A DNA stretch of 64,000 bases. Source: JAWKXU01 sp964468045 (lineage in GTDB: Bacteria; Pseudomonadota; Alphaproteobacteria; Sphingomonadales; Sphingomonadaceae). Location of the stretch: NCBI GenBank assembly GCA_964468045.1, contig CAYXTO010000003.1, positions 248,001-312,000 of the forward strand, written 5' to 3'. Positions 47,885 through 56,912 of the stretch are shown here, one piece after another. Position numbers and translations under genes: made by a program. The notes under the pieces are model-generated. The model was not told where the DNA came from. It did no database searches and saw only the letters and a program-made list of their open reading frames with translations. Every line of letters starts with the position of its first letter. Position 1 is the first letter of the stretch.

Positions 47885-48961
47885 TTGGCGAAACCTGCCC
47901 GTACCCGCAAAACCACTGCCAAGACGGTAGAAGACGAAGCCGATTTCGCATTGCGCAGCCTGCAGGAGAGTTATGCGAAGGACCATCGCTACAGCGCCAG
48001 CGACGACGAACTGCTCCACTTCTACGAGCAGATGCTGCTTATCCGCCGCTTCGAGGAAAAAGCCGGCCAACTCTATGGCCTGGGTCTGATCGGGGGTTTC
48101 TGCCACCTCTATATCGGCCAGGAAGCCGTGGCGGTCGGCCTGCAATCCGCATTGATGGCCGGCAAGGACAGCGTGATTACCGGCTATCGGGATCACGGCC
48201 ATATGCTCGCCTACGGCATCGATCCGAAAGTCATCATGGCCGAACTGACCGGCCGGCAGGCGGGCATATCGAAGGGCAAGGGTGGTTCCATGCATATGTT
48301 CTCTACGGAACATGCCTTCTATGGCGGGCATGGAATCGTGGGCGCGCAGGTTCCGCTCGGGGCAGGGTTGGCCTTCGCTCACAAATATCGGGGCGATGGC
48401 GGTGTTTGCCTTGCCTATTTCGGCGACGGAGCGGCAAACCAGGGCCAGGTCTATGAAACCTTTAACATGGCCAGCCTCTGGAAACTGCCGATCGTGTTCG
48501 TGATCGAGAACAACCAGTATGCGATGGGCACCGCCGTTCGGCGCAGTTCGGCGGAGACCCATTTCTACCGGCGGGGAACGGCGTTTCGCATACCGGGCCT
48601 GGATGTGAATGGGATGGATGTTCTGGAAGTCCGGCAGGCGGCGAATATCGTCATCGACTTCGTGCGCGGCGGCAACGGGCCGGTGCTGATGGAGCTGAAT
48701 ACCTATCGCTATCGCGGCCATTCGATGTCCGATCCCGCGAAATACCGCAGCCGCGAGGAGGTGCAGGAGGTTCGCGAGAAGCGCGATCCGATCGAGACGG
48801 CCAGGCATGAATTGATCGAACGCGGCATTGCCGAGGATGCCCTGAAGGATATCGACAAGCGCATTCGCGCCCAGGTGGCGGAGGCGGCGGACTTCGCCGA
48901 AAGTTCTCCTGAACCCGATCCGTCGGAACTCCATACCGATGTCCTGGTTGGGAGCTATTGA
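47885..48961 (+). CDS. pdhA: Pyruvate dehydrogenase E1 alpha subunit
   Basis: A 358-residue thiamine-diphosphate-binding subunit. The conserved YGGHGIVGAQVPLGAGLAF and GDGAANQGQVYE motifs are present, the second being the GDG-N ThDP motif. The phosphorylation-loop-like RYRGHSMSDPAKYR segment is also typical. With PdhB it decarboxylates pyruvate. The start is TTG at 47885 (alternatives lie in the Lys/Thr-rich N-terminus). Its stop overlaps the pdhB start by one base. Confidence 0.95.
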   Translation: MAKPARTRKTTAKTVEDEADFALRSLQESYAKDHRYSASDDELLHFYEQMLLIRRFEEKAGQLYGLGLIGGFCHLYIGQEAVAVGLQSALMAGKDSVITGYRDHGHMLAYGIDPKVIMAELTGRQAGISKGKGGSMHMFSTEHAFYGGHGIVGAQVPLGAGLAFAHKYRGDGGVCLAYFGDGAANQGQVYETFNMASLWKLPIVFVIENNQYAMGTAVRRSSAETHFYRRGTAFRIPGLDVNGMDVLEVRQAANIVIDFVRGGNGPVLMELNTYRYRGHSMSDPAKYRSREEVQEVREKRDPIETARHELIERGIAEDALKDIDKRIRAQVAEAADFAESSPEPDPSELHTDVLVGSY

Positions 48962-50337
48962 TGTCGATCGAATTGAAGATGCCGGCGCTGTCCCCGACCA
49001 TGGAAGAAGGCACCCTGGCCAGATGGCTGGTGAAAGAAGGCGATGAAGTCCGCTCCGGCGATATTCTTGCCGAGATCGAGACGGACAAGGCCACTATGGA
49101 ATTCGAAGCGGTGGACGAGGGCACGATTGGCCAGATCCTCGTGCCGGAAGGCACCGAGGGCGTGAAGGTCGGCACGGTGATCGCCCGGCTTTTCGGAGAT
49201 GGCGAAGCGGAGGCGGCCCCGGCCCCTGCGGAAAGTGCTGCGGCTCCGCTGCCGACAGCCCCGGAGCCGGATGCCCAGGATGAGGAACCGGAAATCGCCC
49301 GGCCCGCTCCGCTTCCCCAGCAGGTCGTTCCCGAAGTGCCGGAGGGAACGCCGATGGTGTCGCTGACGCTGCGCGAGGTGCTGCGCGATGCCATGGCCGA
49401 GGAAATGCGCAAGGATGACCGCGTCTTCGTGATGGGCGAGGAAGTGGCGGAATACCAAGGCGCCTACAAGGTTACGCAAGGATTGCTGGAAGAGTTCGGG
49501 CCGAAGCGGGTAGTGGATACGCCGATCACGGAATATGGTTTCGCCGGTCTGGGCACGGGCGCCGCCATGGGGGGATTGCGGCCGATCGTCGAGTTCATGA
49601 CGTTCAATTTCGCCATGCAGGCAATCGACCATATCGTGAATTCGGCCGCCAAGACCAACTACATGTCCGGCGGACAGATGCGCTGCCCGGTGGTGTTTCG
49701 TGGCCCCAACGGCGCTGCAAGCCGGGTTGCAGCGCAGCACAGCCAGAATTTTGCGCCATGGTATGCGAGCGTGCCGGGACTCATCGTGATATCTCCCTAC
49801 GATGCGGCGGACGCCAAGGGCTTGCTGAAGGCCGCGATCCGGTGCGAGGATCCGGTGGTCTTCCTTGAGAACGAGCTGGTCTACGGGCGCAGCTTCGAAG
49901 TTCCGGAAACCGAGGATTTCGTTCTTCCGATCGGCAAGGCGAGAGTGGTCCGCGAAGGTTCCGATATCACGATAGTGAGCTATTCCGTGGGGGTTGGCCT
50001 CGCGCTCGAAGCGGCGGCAAGTCTGGCGGAGGAGGGGATCGACGCGGAAGTGCTCGACTTGCGCACCCTGCGCCCGCTGGATCGCGAAGCGGTGCTTGCG
50101 AGCCTGGCCAAGACCAACCGGCTCATCGTGGCCGAGGAAGGGTGGCCGCAGTGTTCCATTGCTTCGGAGGTCATTTCCATCTGCATGGAGGAAGGGTTCG
50201 ATTCTCTGGATGCACCGGTCCTGCGCGTCTGCAATGCGGATGTGCCCTTGCCCTATGCCGCCAATCTGGAGAAGCTCGCCCTGGTGACCTCGGCGCGTAT
50301 CGCCGAGGCGGCGCGGAAGGTCTGTTACCGCGGTTAG
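48961..50337 (+). CDS. pdhB: Pyruvate dehydrogenase E1 beta with N-terminal lipoyl domain
   Basis: A 459-residue E1 beta subunit. Residues 1-80 form a lipoyl domain (EIETDKATMEFEAV, with the lipoylated Lys), followed by a Pro/Ala/Glu-rich linker (about 82-128), then the E1 beta core (GEEVAEYQGAYKVTQGL, MTFNFAMQAIDHIVNSAAK, VVFRGPNGAASRVAAQHS). The fusion is common in alphaproteobacteria such as Sinorhizobium and Zymomonas. The ATG at 48961 follows the pdhA stop by overlap (TGATG). E2 is not in the window. Confidence 0.95.
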   Translation: MSIELKMPALSPTMEEGTLARWLVKEGDEVRSGDILAEIETDKATMEFEAVDEGTIGQILVPEGTEGVKVGTVIARLFGDGEAEAAPAPAESAAAPLPTAPEPDAQDEEPEIARPAPLPQQVVPEVPEGTPMVSLTLREVLRDAMAEEMRKDDRVFVMGEEVAEYQGAYKVTQGLLEEFGPKRVVDTPITEYGFAGLGTGAAMGGLRPIVEFMTFNFAMQAIDHIVNSAAKTNYMSGGQMRCPVVFRGPNGAASRVAAQHSQNFAPWYASVPGLIVISPYDAADAKGLLKAAIRCEDPVVFLENELVYGRSFEVPETEDFVLPIGKARVVREGSDITIVSYSVGVGLALEAAASLAEEGIDAEVLDLRTLRPLDREAVLASLAKTNRLIVAEEGWPQCSIASEVISICMEEGFDSLDAPVLRVCNADVPLPYAANLEKLALVTSARIAEAARKVCYRG

Positions 50338-50361
50338 CCAGCCCGGGAATGCATCCTGACC

Positions 50362-51027
50362 TTAGCAGACGAAGGGTGCCACCCCTTCGACGTTATAGAT
50401 GCCGACTCCGCCGTTGCCTTCGTAGTCCCGGTCATCGCGGACCGTCATCGCGGCTGTTGCCCTGATGATGCTTGCAGAGGTGAAGGCCGAGGTGATCAGC
50501 GGCTGGTATTGATAGGCGATTTCGACGAAGATGACGCCACCGTTCGCCGGGGCGGTCACCTGTTGCCCCGCCGGTCCGACGCCGGCGCTAACATCGCCCG
50601 CCTCGCCATAGCTGGAAGACCAGTCCAACTCGCCATAGCACCGCTGCCAGTGAATCCTGAACTCCTCCGGCGGGTCACTTGGCTCGGCGGGCTCGACCGG
50701 CTCCACACTGGAGATGATCACGCGTCCTCGATTCTCGAGATCCAGATTCCCGGCCTGCAAGTTCGCGCCGGTCAGGAGATCGTTGATCTGTACCTCGCTG
50801 ATGCGCGGGTCGCTCAGCAGGCTCTCGGTCCCGATGCGCGAAGTGTTATCGGCTACATGGAGGGCAAGCTGGCTGAGTCGCATCTTGGTGACGATATAGT
50901 TGGTCAGTTCCGCGCCCCCCAGGAACAACGGGATGACGAAGGGCAGCGAAAAGGCGAATTCCACCATCGCCACGCCTTCCCGGGCGCGACGCAGGCCAGC
51001 GAAGAAGGAGGTGATCCGCTGCTTCAT
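50362..51027 (-). CDS. TadE-like pilus assembly protein
   Basis: A 221-residue pseudopilin-like protein with a TadE N-terminal segment: basic start, then GVAMVEFAFSLPFVIPLFLGGAELTNY, where the Glu after the hydrophobic start corresponds to the conserved pilin Glu. A variable extracytoplasmic region has a Pro/Glu run (SSVEPVEPAEPSDPPEEF). It overlaps the upstream TadE gene by 4 bp. Such proteins assist Flp/Tad pilus biogenesis; the pilus machinery itself is not in the window. Confidence 0.85.
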   Translation of the reverse strand: MKQRITSFFAGLRRAREGVAMVEFAFSLPFVIPLFLGGAELTNYIVTKMRLSQLALHVADNTSRIGTESLLSDPRISEVQINDLLTGANLQAGNLDLENRGRVIISSVEPVEPAEPSDPPEEFRIHWQRCYGELDWSSSYGEAGDVSAGVGPAGQQVTAPANGGVIFVEIAYQYQPLITSAFTSASIIRATAAMTVRDDRDYEGNGGVGIYNVEGVAPFVC

Positions 51028-51647
51028 GGACAGTTCCCCTCTGTCGGCTCGCTATAGCTTTCCTGATCACCGTAAGGCTGGTTCGCGAGCACCGTCGAGG
51101 CGCGCAGCTTGACGGTATCGGAGACGCCGATGAACTTGTGCAGCGGCAGCATGGCCGGATATTCGACACTCACGGTGTAAACGACATTGTCGCGCGCACC
51201 GGCGTTGCCCACGTCATCCCCGCCATCGGAATCCCACACCCCGTTATTGTTGCGGTCCTCGAACGGTTCGCCGGCGTCGCACTGGCCGTTTTCGTTGGTA
51301 TCGGTAAAGGTTTCGAACCTCGCTTCCGCCGCCTCCTCGAACGTGCGATAGAAACGGCGGCTGAATTCCACCTCGGCTGACTTGTTGAGCCTGAGCAGCT
51401 GGCTCTCGACCTGATCGTCGATCGCGTCGCGTATGGCAGCATCCGTACCGGCTGATGTTTCCAGCGAGCCGTCCCGGGCCGCCTTTTGCACGGCTCCTTC
51501 CAGAACGGCCTGCATGTACAGGGTATGTCCGATCTGGAACGAACCGAGCAACAGCAGGCAGAGCACGGGGGCGACCAGGGCGAACTCGACCAATGTCGCC
51601 CCATCCTTCGATTTGGCCAGATCGCGCAGTGTCCGATACGAAGCCAT
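51024..51647 (-). CDS. TadE-like protein with DxNxNG calcium-binding-like repeat
   Basis: A 207-residue TadE-like pseudopilin: residues 15-45 have the TadE segment (GATLVEFALVAPVLCLLLLG), and residues 115-148 hold an Asp/Asn-rich stretch, DTNENGQCD then DRNNNGVWDSD, that looks like calcium-binding type-3 (dockerin/thrombospondin-like) loops. The start is the ATG at 51647, 7 bp after the TadG-like gene. The last four bases overlap the next TadE gene. Role in a pilus or adhesion complex is inferred. Confidence 0.85.
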   Translation of the reverse strand: MASYRTLRDLAKSKDGATLVEFALVAPVLCLLLLGSFQIGHTLYMQAVLEGAVQKAARDGSLETSAGTDAAIRDAIDDQVESQLLRLNKSAEVEFSRRFYRTFEEAAEARFETFTDTNENGQCDAGEPFEDRNNNGVWDSDGGDDVGNAGARDNVVYTVSVEYPAMLPLHKFIGVSDTVKLRASTVLANQPYGDQESYSEPTEGNCP

Positions 51648-51654
51648 GGGCGCC

Positions 51655-53733
51655 TCAGCTCGTAAGCCGCAGATCGGCAATTTCGGATGCGATCTGCTTG
51701 AATCTGCTTATCAGGTCCTCAGAGTCGGCCACGGGGAAGAAGAGCTTTCCCTCCGGACCGTTTCCATTGGAAGAGCATGCCTTCAGTCGGCCTTGCGTAT
51801 CTTCATTGACGCCCGCACCGAACGAGATGACCCAAAGCGTGATGTTCTTGTTCTTGACCGCGGTGCAGAGGGCGGAGAAGCGCGCGTTGACCTGATCATC
51901 CATGTCGCTCTTGCTCGGCCGGTCAGCGGTTTGGCGCCGGTCGAACCAGGGCAGGCCATACGCGGCATAGTCATCGGAATTGGCGTTGGTATCGCCATCG
52001 GTCATGAAGATCATATGGCGCTGGATGGTGCCGCCCGTTGGAGTTTCCTCATTCTCATCGGCGAAGATTCCAGTGGGCGACATGAGCCGCGCACCCCACA
52101 GCAAGCCGATATCGTGATAGGTCGCGCCATTGGGGCTGAGGCTGTTGACGTATTTGCTGAATCCACCTGCGGTCGTTCCGCCATTGCTCCATACGGCGAG
52201 CTTGCTCGCCTGGATCGGGCAGGCATAGGACGAGCCGTTTGGATAGTTAGTCGCTGTCGTTATTGAAGCGGTGTCCCAGTAGTAGGTGCTGTTACCGCGC
52301 CGCGTGTAAATCAAGCGAGGAAGCGCCGGTTTCCAGCGGGTCGCATCGCTGTCGGGAATAAGATCGATGTCAAGGTCGAACGCTTCGTCCGGGATCGGAT
52401 CGAAATCGTCCGTTTCCACCGTCTGGCGTTCTTCGATGCAGCCATCCCAGCTGATCGTCGTGTCAGGCACGTCGCTTCCAGCTGTCGCGTTGGCAACGGA
52501 CTGGGTGTCCGGGTCTGTCGCCGAGCCGGGTATCGTGAAGCTGCTGTTCCAGGTGCTTCCACCATTCTTCAGTCCGCTGACATCCACTTCGAACTGGTTG
52601 TAGGTCCAGTCCTGGAATTTTTCCTCGTAATAAGTTGTCGTGGTCTTCTTCTTGCGACGACAGCTCTTCTTGTTGTCGGAGCCACCGGTCGATCTATCCG
52701 GTGCATTGCCCCAGGATTCCACCGAATTCGATCCTCTGGACCAGCCCCATTCGCCGTTGGCGCCGCCGTCGGTCGCGGTCCCGTCGTTGGTCGTGGCGAA
52801 GTTGGCCACCACGATCGTCGGCGCGGGCGCCGGCCCTCCTTCATCGAGCTCTGTCGGCGTGAAGCCTGAGAAAGCCTCATTGTTCATGAATTTCAGGCAG
52901 TTGGCCTTCGTAAGGGAACCACCGCCGTAGCTTTCCCATCTGGTCTCGGTCTTTTCAGGAGGTACGGCCAGATTGGCCCTGCGGGTCTGGTAAGTCCAGC
53001 TATCCACCATATACTCGTTGGGCAGCAGCTTGCCGACATTGACGTTGGTCGCATAGGGCACGAAGCCGAAGCGGATCTGCGCGGTGCCCGCGCCGCCGGT
53101 GGGGGTTGAGCCGCACTCTTCCTCGGTGGCGTCGGTATCGATTCGGGCCAGCGTTTCATAGAAGCATTTGACCGCGATGCGCAGCGCGGTGATCCGCTTG
53201 TCGGCAGCCGGCACGCTTTGATTGCAGAATACATTCGGGTCGGAAGGTGCGCAATTCATCGAGCCGGTGGTGTCGAGCACGAACATCACGTCGGTGTTCG
53301 GGATTTCCATCTTGGCGGTGCAATCGACTTCTACCGTGCTTTCCGAGAAACCGAACACGCGCATCAGGGTCATGGGAACGTCGACTGAAGCGGTACCGGT
53401 GACGACGCCGTCGTCTTCCGTGAATTCGCCATCCAGATTGCTCGTACCGTAGGCGCCGTCGGCGAAGTTCGCGCTGAACAGCTGATCGGCACTCGCTTCC
53501 GCCTCGGTCGTCCAACTGCTGCCGGCCATGACCTTGCGCCCGGACAGGGCGCCTGCGTCGCACGCGTGCTGCAGGCGAGCCTTGACTAGGTAGAGGCGAC
53601 TGATGTCGATACCTCCGCCAATGATCCCCACCAGCGGAAGCGTGGCTGCCGCGATGATCGCCAAGGTATTGCCTCCGCGATCCCTTAGCAGCTTGCCCAA
53701 AAAACCACGCATATCGGTGCCCAATCGCGACAT
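51655..53733 (-). CDS. TadG-like vWA-domain protein
   Basis: A 692-residue protein. The N-terminal membrane segment (GGNTLAIIAAATLPLVGIIGGGID) is of the TadG/putative Flp pilus-assembly type. A von Willebrand factor A domain begins near residue 148, with MIDAS DTTGS (Asp154). The domain is interrupted by a long, Asn/Ser/Thr/Gly-rich insertion (about residues 240-430), and the second MIDAS-side motif is FMTDGDTN. It is first in an operon with two TadE-like genes. Such proteins are thought to sit on the cell surface with the pilus. Confidence 0.87.
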   Translation of the reverse strand: MSRLGTDMRGFLGKLLRDRGGNTLAIIAAATLPLVGIIGGGIDISRLYLVKARLQHACDAGALSGRKVMAGSSWTTEAEASADQLFSANFADGAYGTSNLDGEFTEDDGVVTGTASVDVPMTLMRVFGFSESTVEVDCTAKMEIPNTDVMFVLDTTGSMNCAPSDPNVFCNQSVPAADKRITALRIAVKCFYETLARIDTDATEEECGSTPTGGAGTAQIRFGFVPYATNVNVGKLLPNEYMVDSWTYQTRRANLAVPPEKTETRWESYGGGSLTKANCLKFMNNEAFSGFTPTELDEGGPAPAPTIVVANFATTNDGTATDGGANGEWGWSRGSNSVESWGNAPDRSTGGSDNKKSCRRKKKTTTTYYEEKFQDWTYNQFEVDVSGLKNGGSTWNSSFTIPGSATDPDTQSVANATAGSDVPDTTISWDGCIEERQTVETDDFDPIPDEAFDLDIDLIPDSDATRWKPALPRLIYTRRGNSTYYWDTASITTATNYPNGSSYACPIQASKLAVWSNGGTTAGGFSKYVNSLSPNGATYHDIGLLWGARLMSPTGIFADENEETPTGGTIQRHMIFMTDGDTNANSDDYAAYGLPWFDRRQTADRPSKSDMDDQVNARFSALCTAVKNKNITLWVISFGAGVNEDTQGRLKACSSNGNGPEGKLFFPVADSEDLISRFKQIASEIADLRLTS

Positions 53734-53841
53734 CAGGTCGCCCTTCGATAGTTTTCCCCATTGCGGCCCTAGAGCGGCCGCGTAAATTATTTGCTAATTG
53801 CCTTGACTAATCGGGAGTGACGCGACGAGCGTCATCGTCCC

Positions 53842-54501
53842 ATGCCGGACCCGCTGATCGATACTCTTCCGCTGCCCTTGCGCCTGGCTCTGTCCTATGC
53901 CCCGGCGCGGTCACGCTCGCTTTTCCTGGGCTTCTTCGCCCTGGATTCAAGGCTTTCGTTGGTTATCCGCCAGGGTCGGGAGCCGATCCTGGCCCAGATG
54001 CGGCTGGCCTGGTGGCGGGAAACCCTGGAGAAGGATGGGGATGCCTGGCCTTCGGGGGAGCCCGTGCTGGAAATGCTCGCGCAGTGGCGCGGGGAGGAGC
54101 AGGCCCTGGTCGAACTGGCGGAAGGCTGGGAAATCCTGCTGGACGAACCCCCGCTCGCCGGGGAGCAGATCATGCGCTTCGGGCAGGCGCGCGGCCGCGC
54201 CGTCGCCGCGCTCGCGCGGCTGAGCGGGGAGCCTGCCCATGCCGAAGCGGCCGCTCGCGCGGGCCTGCTGTGGGCCATGGCCGATCTCGCCAGCGGGGTG
54301 ACGGAACCAGCGGAGCGGGACGCCGCCCTGTGCATCGCGCGCGATGCGGTGCGGGAGCCGGTAAAGCTGCCCTCTGCGCTGCGGCCGCTGGCGGTGCTGG
54401 CGGGATTGGCGCGGCGGAGCATGGCGAAGGGCGGGCGGCCCCTGCTCGACGGCGCGTCGACAGGGTTGCTTGCGATGCGCCTTGGCATTCTAGGCCGCTG
54501 A
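53842..54501 (+). CDS. Squalene/phytoene synthase-like protein
   Basis: A 219-residue protein of the squalene/phytoene synthase superfamily, with the AQMRLAWWRETLE motif found in NDUFAF6-like and HpnC-like members. The usual two DxxxD motifs of true synthases are not evident, so prenyl condensation activity is uncertain. The protein is shorter than the typical 280 residues. A long overlapping + frame at 53817 is a shadow of it. It may be an assembly or chaperone-like member. Confidence 0.7.
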   Translation: MPDPLIDTLPLPLRLALSYAPARSRSLFLGFFALDSRLSLVIRQGREPILAQMRLAWWRETLEKDGDAWPSGEPVLEMLAQWRGEEQALVELAEGWEILLDEPPLAGEQIMRFGQARGRAVAALARLSGEPAHAEAAARAGLLWAMADLASGVTEPAERDAALCIARDAVREPVKLPSALRPLAVLAGLARRSMAKGGRPLLDGASTGLLAMRLGILGR

Positions 54502-54536
54502 ATTATAGTAAATCTTTCACGCAGCGAGGGGGCAGG

Positions 54537-54995
54537 ATGAAGGGCGCGATATTGGGGGCGATCATCGCGCTTGCCCTTGCCGGAATCGGCCTGTTCTGGT
54601 GGCAGGGGCGAGCGGAGATCGAAGCGGGCGCACCGCCGCCTTACCCCGAAGCAACCGCCCGGGCGGAGGGCGAATTGCCGAGTGCCGACATATCCGGCCT
54701 GCGCGGGCCCGAACCGCCGGCAGCGGACGACCTGACGCAGGAGCAGAAGCGCTTCTTCCGCTATGACCGCAACCGCGACCTGCGCATCTCCCGCAACGAA
54801 ATGCTGGCCAGCCGCGCCGAGGCGTTTCGCAAGCTCGATGTCGATGGCAACAATCTCCTGACCTTCGAGGAATGGGCCTTCGCCACCGCCAACAAGTTCA
54901 GCGCGGCCGACCGGAACGGCGATCTCGAGCTTACTCCCGAGGAATTCGCCAGCACCCGGCCCAAGCCCGCGCGCAAGCCCACCTGCAAGTGCTGA
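54537..54995 (+). CDS. EF-hand calcium-binding protein, membrane-anchored
   Basis: A 152-residue protein. A membrane helix (residues 4-22) or uncleaved signal is followed by a Pro-rich linker and three EF-hand loops: DRNRDLRISRNE (77-88), DVDGNNLLTFEE (101-112) and DRNGDLELTPEE (125-136). Each has Asp at 1, Asp/Asn at 3 and 5, and Glu at 12. The C-terminus ends in CKC. Likely function is periplasmic calcium sensing or buffering. The RBS GGGGGCAGG precedes the ATG. Convergent with trmFO, with adjacent stops. Confidence 0.88.
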   Translation: MKGAILGAIIALALAGIGLFWWQGRAEIEAGAPPPYPEATARAEGELPSADISGLRGPEPPAADDLTQEQKRFFRYDRNRDLRISRNEMLASRAEAFRKLDVDGNNLLTFEEWAFATANKFSAADRNGDLELTPEEFASTRPKPARKPTCKC

Positions 54996-56342
54996 TCACG
55001 CCGGCGCCCCCGCCAGGCCGCCGATCCATTCCGCGAGATCGGCCTTGGCGCGGGAGGTATAGGCTTCCTTGCGCTGCTTCTTCTTCACATCGTGCAGGGG
55101 CGGGAACAGCCCGAAATTGACGTTCATCGGCTGATAGCTCTCCGCATCGGCATCGCCGGTGATATGGGCGAGCAGGGCGCCCAGCGCCGTGGTGCGGGGC
55201 GGGGCGTCCCAGCTTCGCCCGGCTAGTTCGGCCGCTGTCATCAGCCCGGCCATCAGCCCCACCGCGCCGCTTTCCACATAGCCTTCGCAGCCGGTGATCT
55301 GCCCGGCAAAGCGGATGCGGCTCGCGGTCTTGAGCCGCAACTGCCGGTCCAGCACCACCGGCGAATTGATGAAGGTGTTCCGGTGCAGCCCGCCCAGCCG
55401 CGCGAATTCCGCCTGCTCCAGCCCCGGGATGGTGCGGAACAGCCGCTTCTGCTCGCCATGCTTCAGCTTGGTCTGGAACCCGACCATGTTCCACAAGGTG
55501 CCCAGCGCATTGTCCTGCCGCAACTGGACGACGGCGTGGGGCCAGCGCCCGGTGCGCGGATCGTCCAGCCCGACCGGCTTCATCGGGCCGTACCGCAGCG
55601 TGTCGACCCCGCGCTCCGCCATGACCTCGATCGGCATGCAGCCGTCGAAATAGGGCGTGTTCGCTTCCCACTCCTTGAACTCGGTCTTCTCGCCCGCCAG
55701 CAGCCCGGCATGGAACGCCAGATATTGCTCCCTGTTCATCGGGCAATTGATGTAGTCCTTCGTCTCGCCCCCCAAAGCCGATGATTTTCCCCAGCGCGAC
55801 GCCATCCAGCAGACCGACATGTCGATGGTTTCGCGATGGACGATCGGCGCGATCGCATCGAAGAAGGCGAGGGCGTCCGCCCCGGTCGCGCCCGCGATGC
55901 TGTCCGCCAGCGCCGCGGCGGTCAGCGGGCCGGTGGCGATGATCGCAAGGCCCTCGTCCGGCAGGCGGTCCACCCGTTCCCGCACGATCTCCACATTCGG
56001 CAGCGCCTGCAAGGCGCGTTCCACCTCGCGCGAGAAGATGTCGCGGTCCACGGCCAACGCGGAACCGGCCGGCACTTGCGCGATCTTCGCGGCGGCCATC
56101 AGCAGGGAATCGAGCCTGCGCATTTCATGGTGGAGCAGGCCGACCGCGTTCTTCTCGTCATCGTCGGAACGGAAGCTGTTGGAGCATACCAGCTCGGCCA
56201 GCCCGTCCGTCTGGTGCGCGGCGGTCGAGCTGCCCGAGCCGCGCATTTCGGATAATCTCACGCGAAAGCCGCGCCGCCCGAGCTGCCAGGCCGCCTCGCA
56301 GCCCGCCAGGCCGCCGCCGATTATATGCACGTCATAGGTCAT
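54996..56342 (-). CDS. trmFO: Methylenetetrahydrofolate-tRNA-(uracil-5-)-methyltransferase
   Basis: A 448-residue FAD-dependent enzyme that makes m5U54 in the T loop of tRNAs using 5,10-methylenetetrahydrofolate. The FAD motif HIIGGGLAGCEAAWQLG opens the protein, and the LVCSNSFRSDD and CWMASRWGKSSALGG segments carry conserved residues of the family. The length is normal. The gene borders a repeat-rich stretch on its 5' side. Confidence 0.95.
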   Translation of the reverse strand: MTYDVHIIGGGLAGCEAAWQLGRRGFRVRLSEMRGSGSSTAAHQTDGLAELVCSNSFRSDDDEKNAVGLLHHEMRRLDSLLMAAAKIAQVPAGSALAVDRDIFSREVERALQALPNVEIVRERVDRLPDEGLAIIATGPLTAAALADSIAGATGADALAFFDAIAPIVHRETIDMSVCWMASRWGKSSALGGETKDYINCPMNREQYLAFHAGLLAGEKTEFKEWEANTPYFDGCMPIEVMAERGVDTLRYGPMKPVGLDDPRTGRWPHAVVQLRQDNALGTLWNMVGFQTKLKHGEQKRLFRTIPGLEQAEFARLGGLHRNTFINSPVVLDRQLRLKTASRIRFAGQITGCEGYVESGAVGLMAGLMTAAELAGRSWDAPPRTTALGALLAHITGDADAESYQPMNVNFGLFPPLHDVKKKQRKEAYTSRAKADLAEWIGGLAGAPA

Positions 56343-56425
56343 GCGGGCGCCCTACCACCCCACCTTGGGTGAGGGTATGCGAAATTGCTGGCGTGGAGTG
56401 GTCTCGCAGTCATGCCCACCCCTAA

Positions 56426-56487
56426 CCCCTCCCAAGCCTGTCCTGAGCGGCCTGCCGGCCTGCCGGCCAGCCGAAGGGCGGGAGGGG
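56426..56487. repeat. Imperfect long palindrome 5' of trmFO
   Basis: CCCCTCCC at 56426-56433 pairs with GGGAGGGG at 56480-56487, with CCTGTCCTGAGC and CAGCCGAAGG blocks inside. It belongs to the intergenic palindrome families of this genome. Apart from repeats, no gene is seen between 56343 and 56912. Confidence 0.55.
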
Positions 56488-56519
56488 AGCGAGACTTGCC
56501 GAGTTGGCGAGGCTAGTCG

Positions 56520-56758
56520 CAGCGGGGTGGGCTGGTTGACGCAGAACGCCGAAAATGTGGATTTCGATCCGGGCCTTCCGCGCGCCGTATCCCCGCGAGG
56601 AACGGCGCTTCCTTGGCGATCCGCGCGCGCTTTTCAGTGTGACCTTTCCCGAATTTGCCGTCATGCCAGCGAAGGTTGGTATCTCGGGCGGCGGGGCGGT
56701 GCAGGATGCTTCGCTTGTCATCCATCAGGATAAGCCAGATTTTCGCCGGGTAGGAAAG
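56520..56758. repeat. Decayed copy of the 21.76-22.31 kb repeat unit
   Basis: Its ends (56520-56564 and 56719-56758) match 21761-21805 and 22271-22310. CAGTGTGACCTTTC at 56635-56648 matches 21977-21990 inside the HTH gene. The inside is only 154 bp here against 465 bp there, and it also holds a REP-like hairpin at 56659-56682. It therefore looks like a remnant of the HTH unit with most of the gene lost. Confidence 0.6.
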
Positions 56759-56820
56759 CAGGGCTTCGACAGGCTCAACCCGAACGGGGGACGTGCTTTA
56801 CGATCAGGCCTGACCGTCAG
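56753..56820. repeat. Repeat R3, first copy
   Basis: Starts GGAAAGCAGGGCTTCGACAG. It closely matches 58293-58364 over its first 36 bases (one difference) and more loosely to the end (CGATCAGGCCTGACCGTCAG against CGATCAGCCCTGATCGTCAG). Confidence 0.75.
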
Positions 56821-56912
56821 TCAGCTGCATCTCGCGCCTCGTCATTACCGTGAAAGCGCCGAGCTTACCCTGTTAGTAAGATCTCGATCAAATCCGAGTG
56901 TTTAGGCAATCA

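Noticed and set aside
53817..54536. Longer + frame preceding and joined to the EF-hand gene
   Set aside because: Overlaps the squalene/phytoene-synthase-like gene in another frame; low-complexity Arg/Gly/Ala. The EF-hand gene has its own ATG and ribosome-binding site at 54537.
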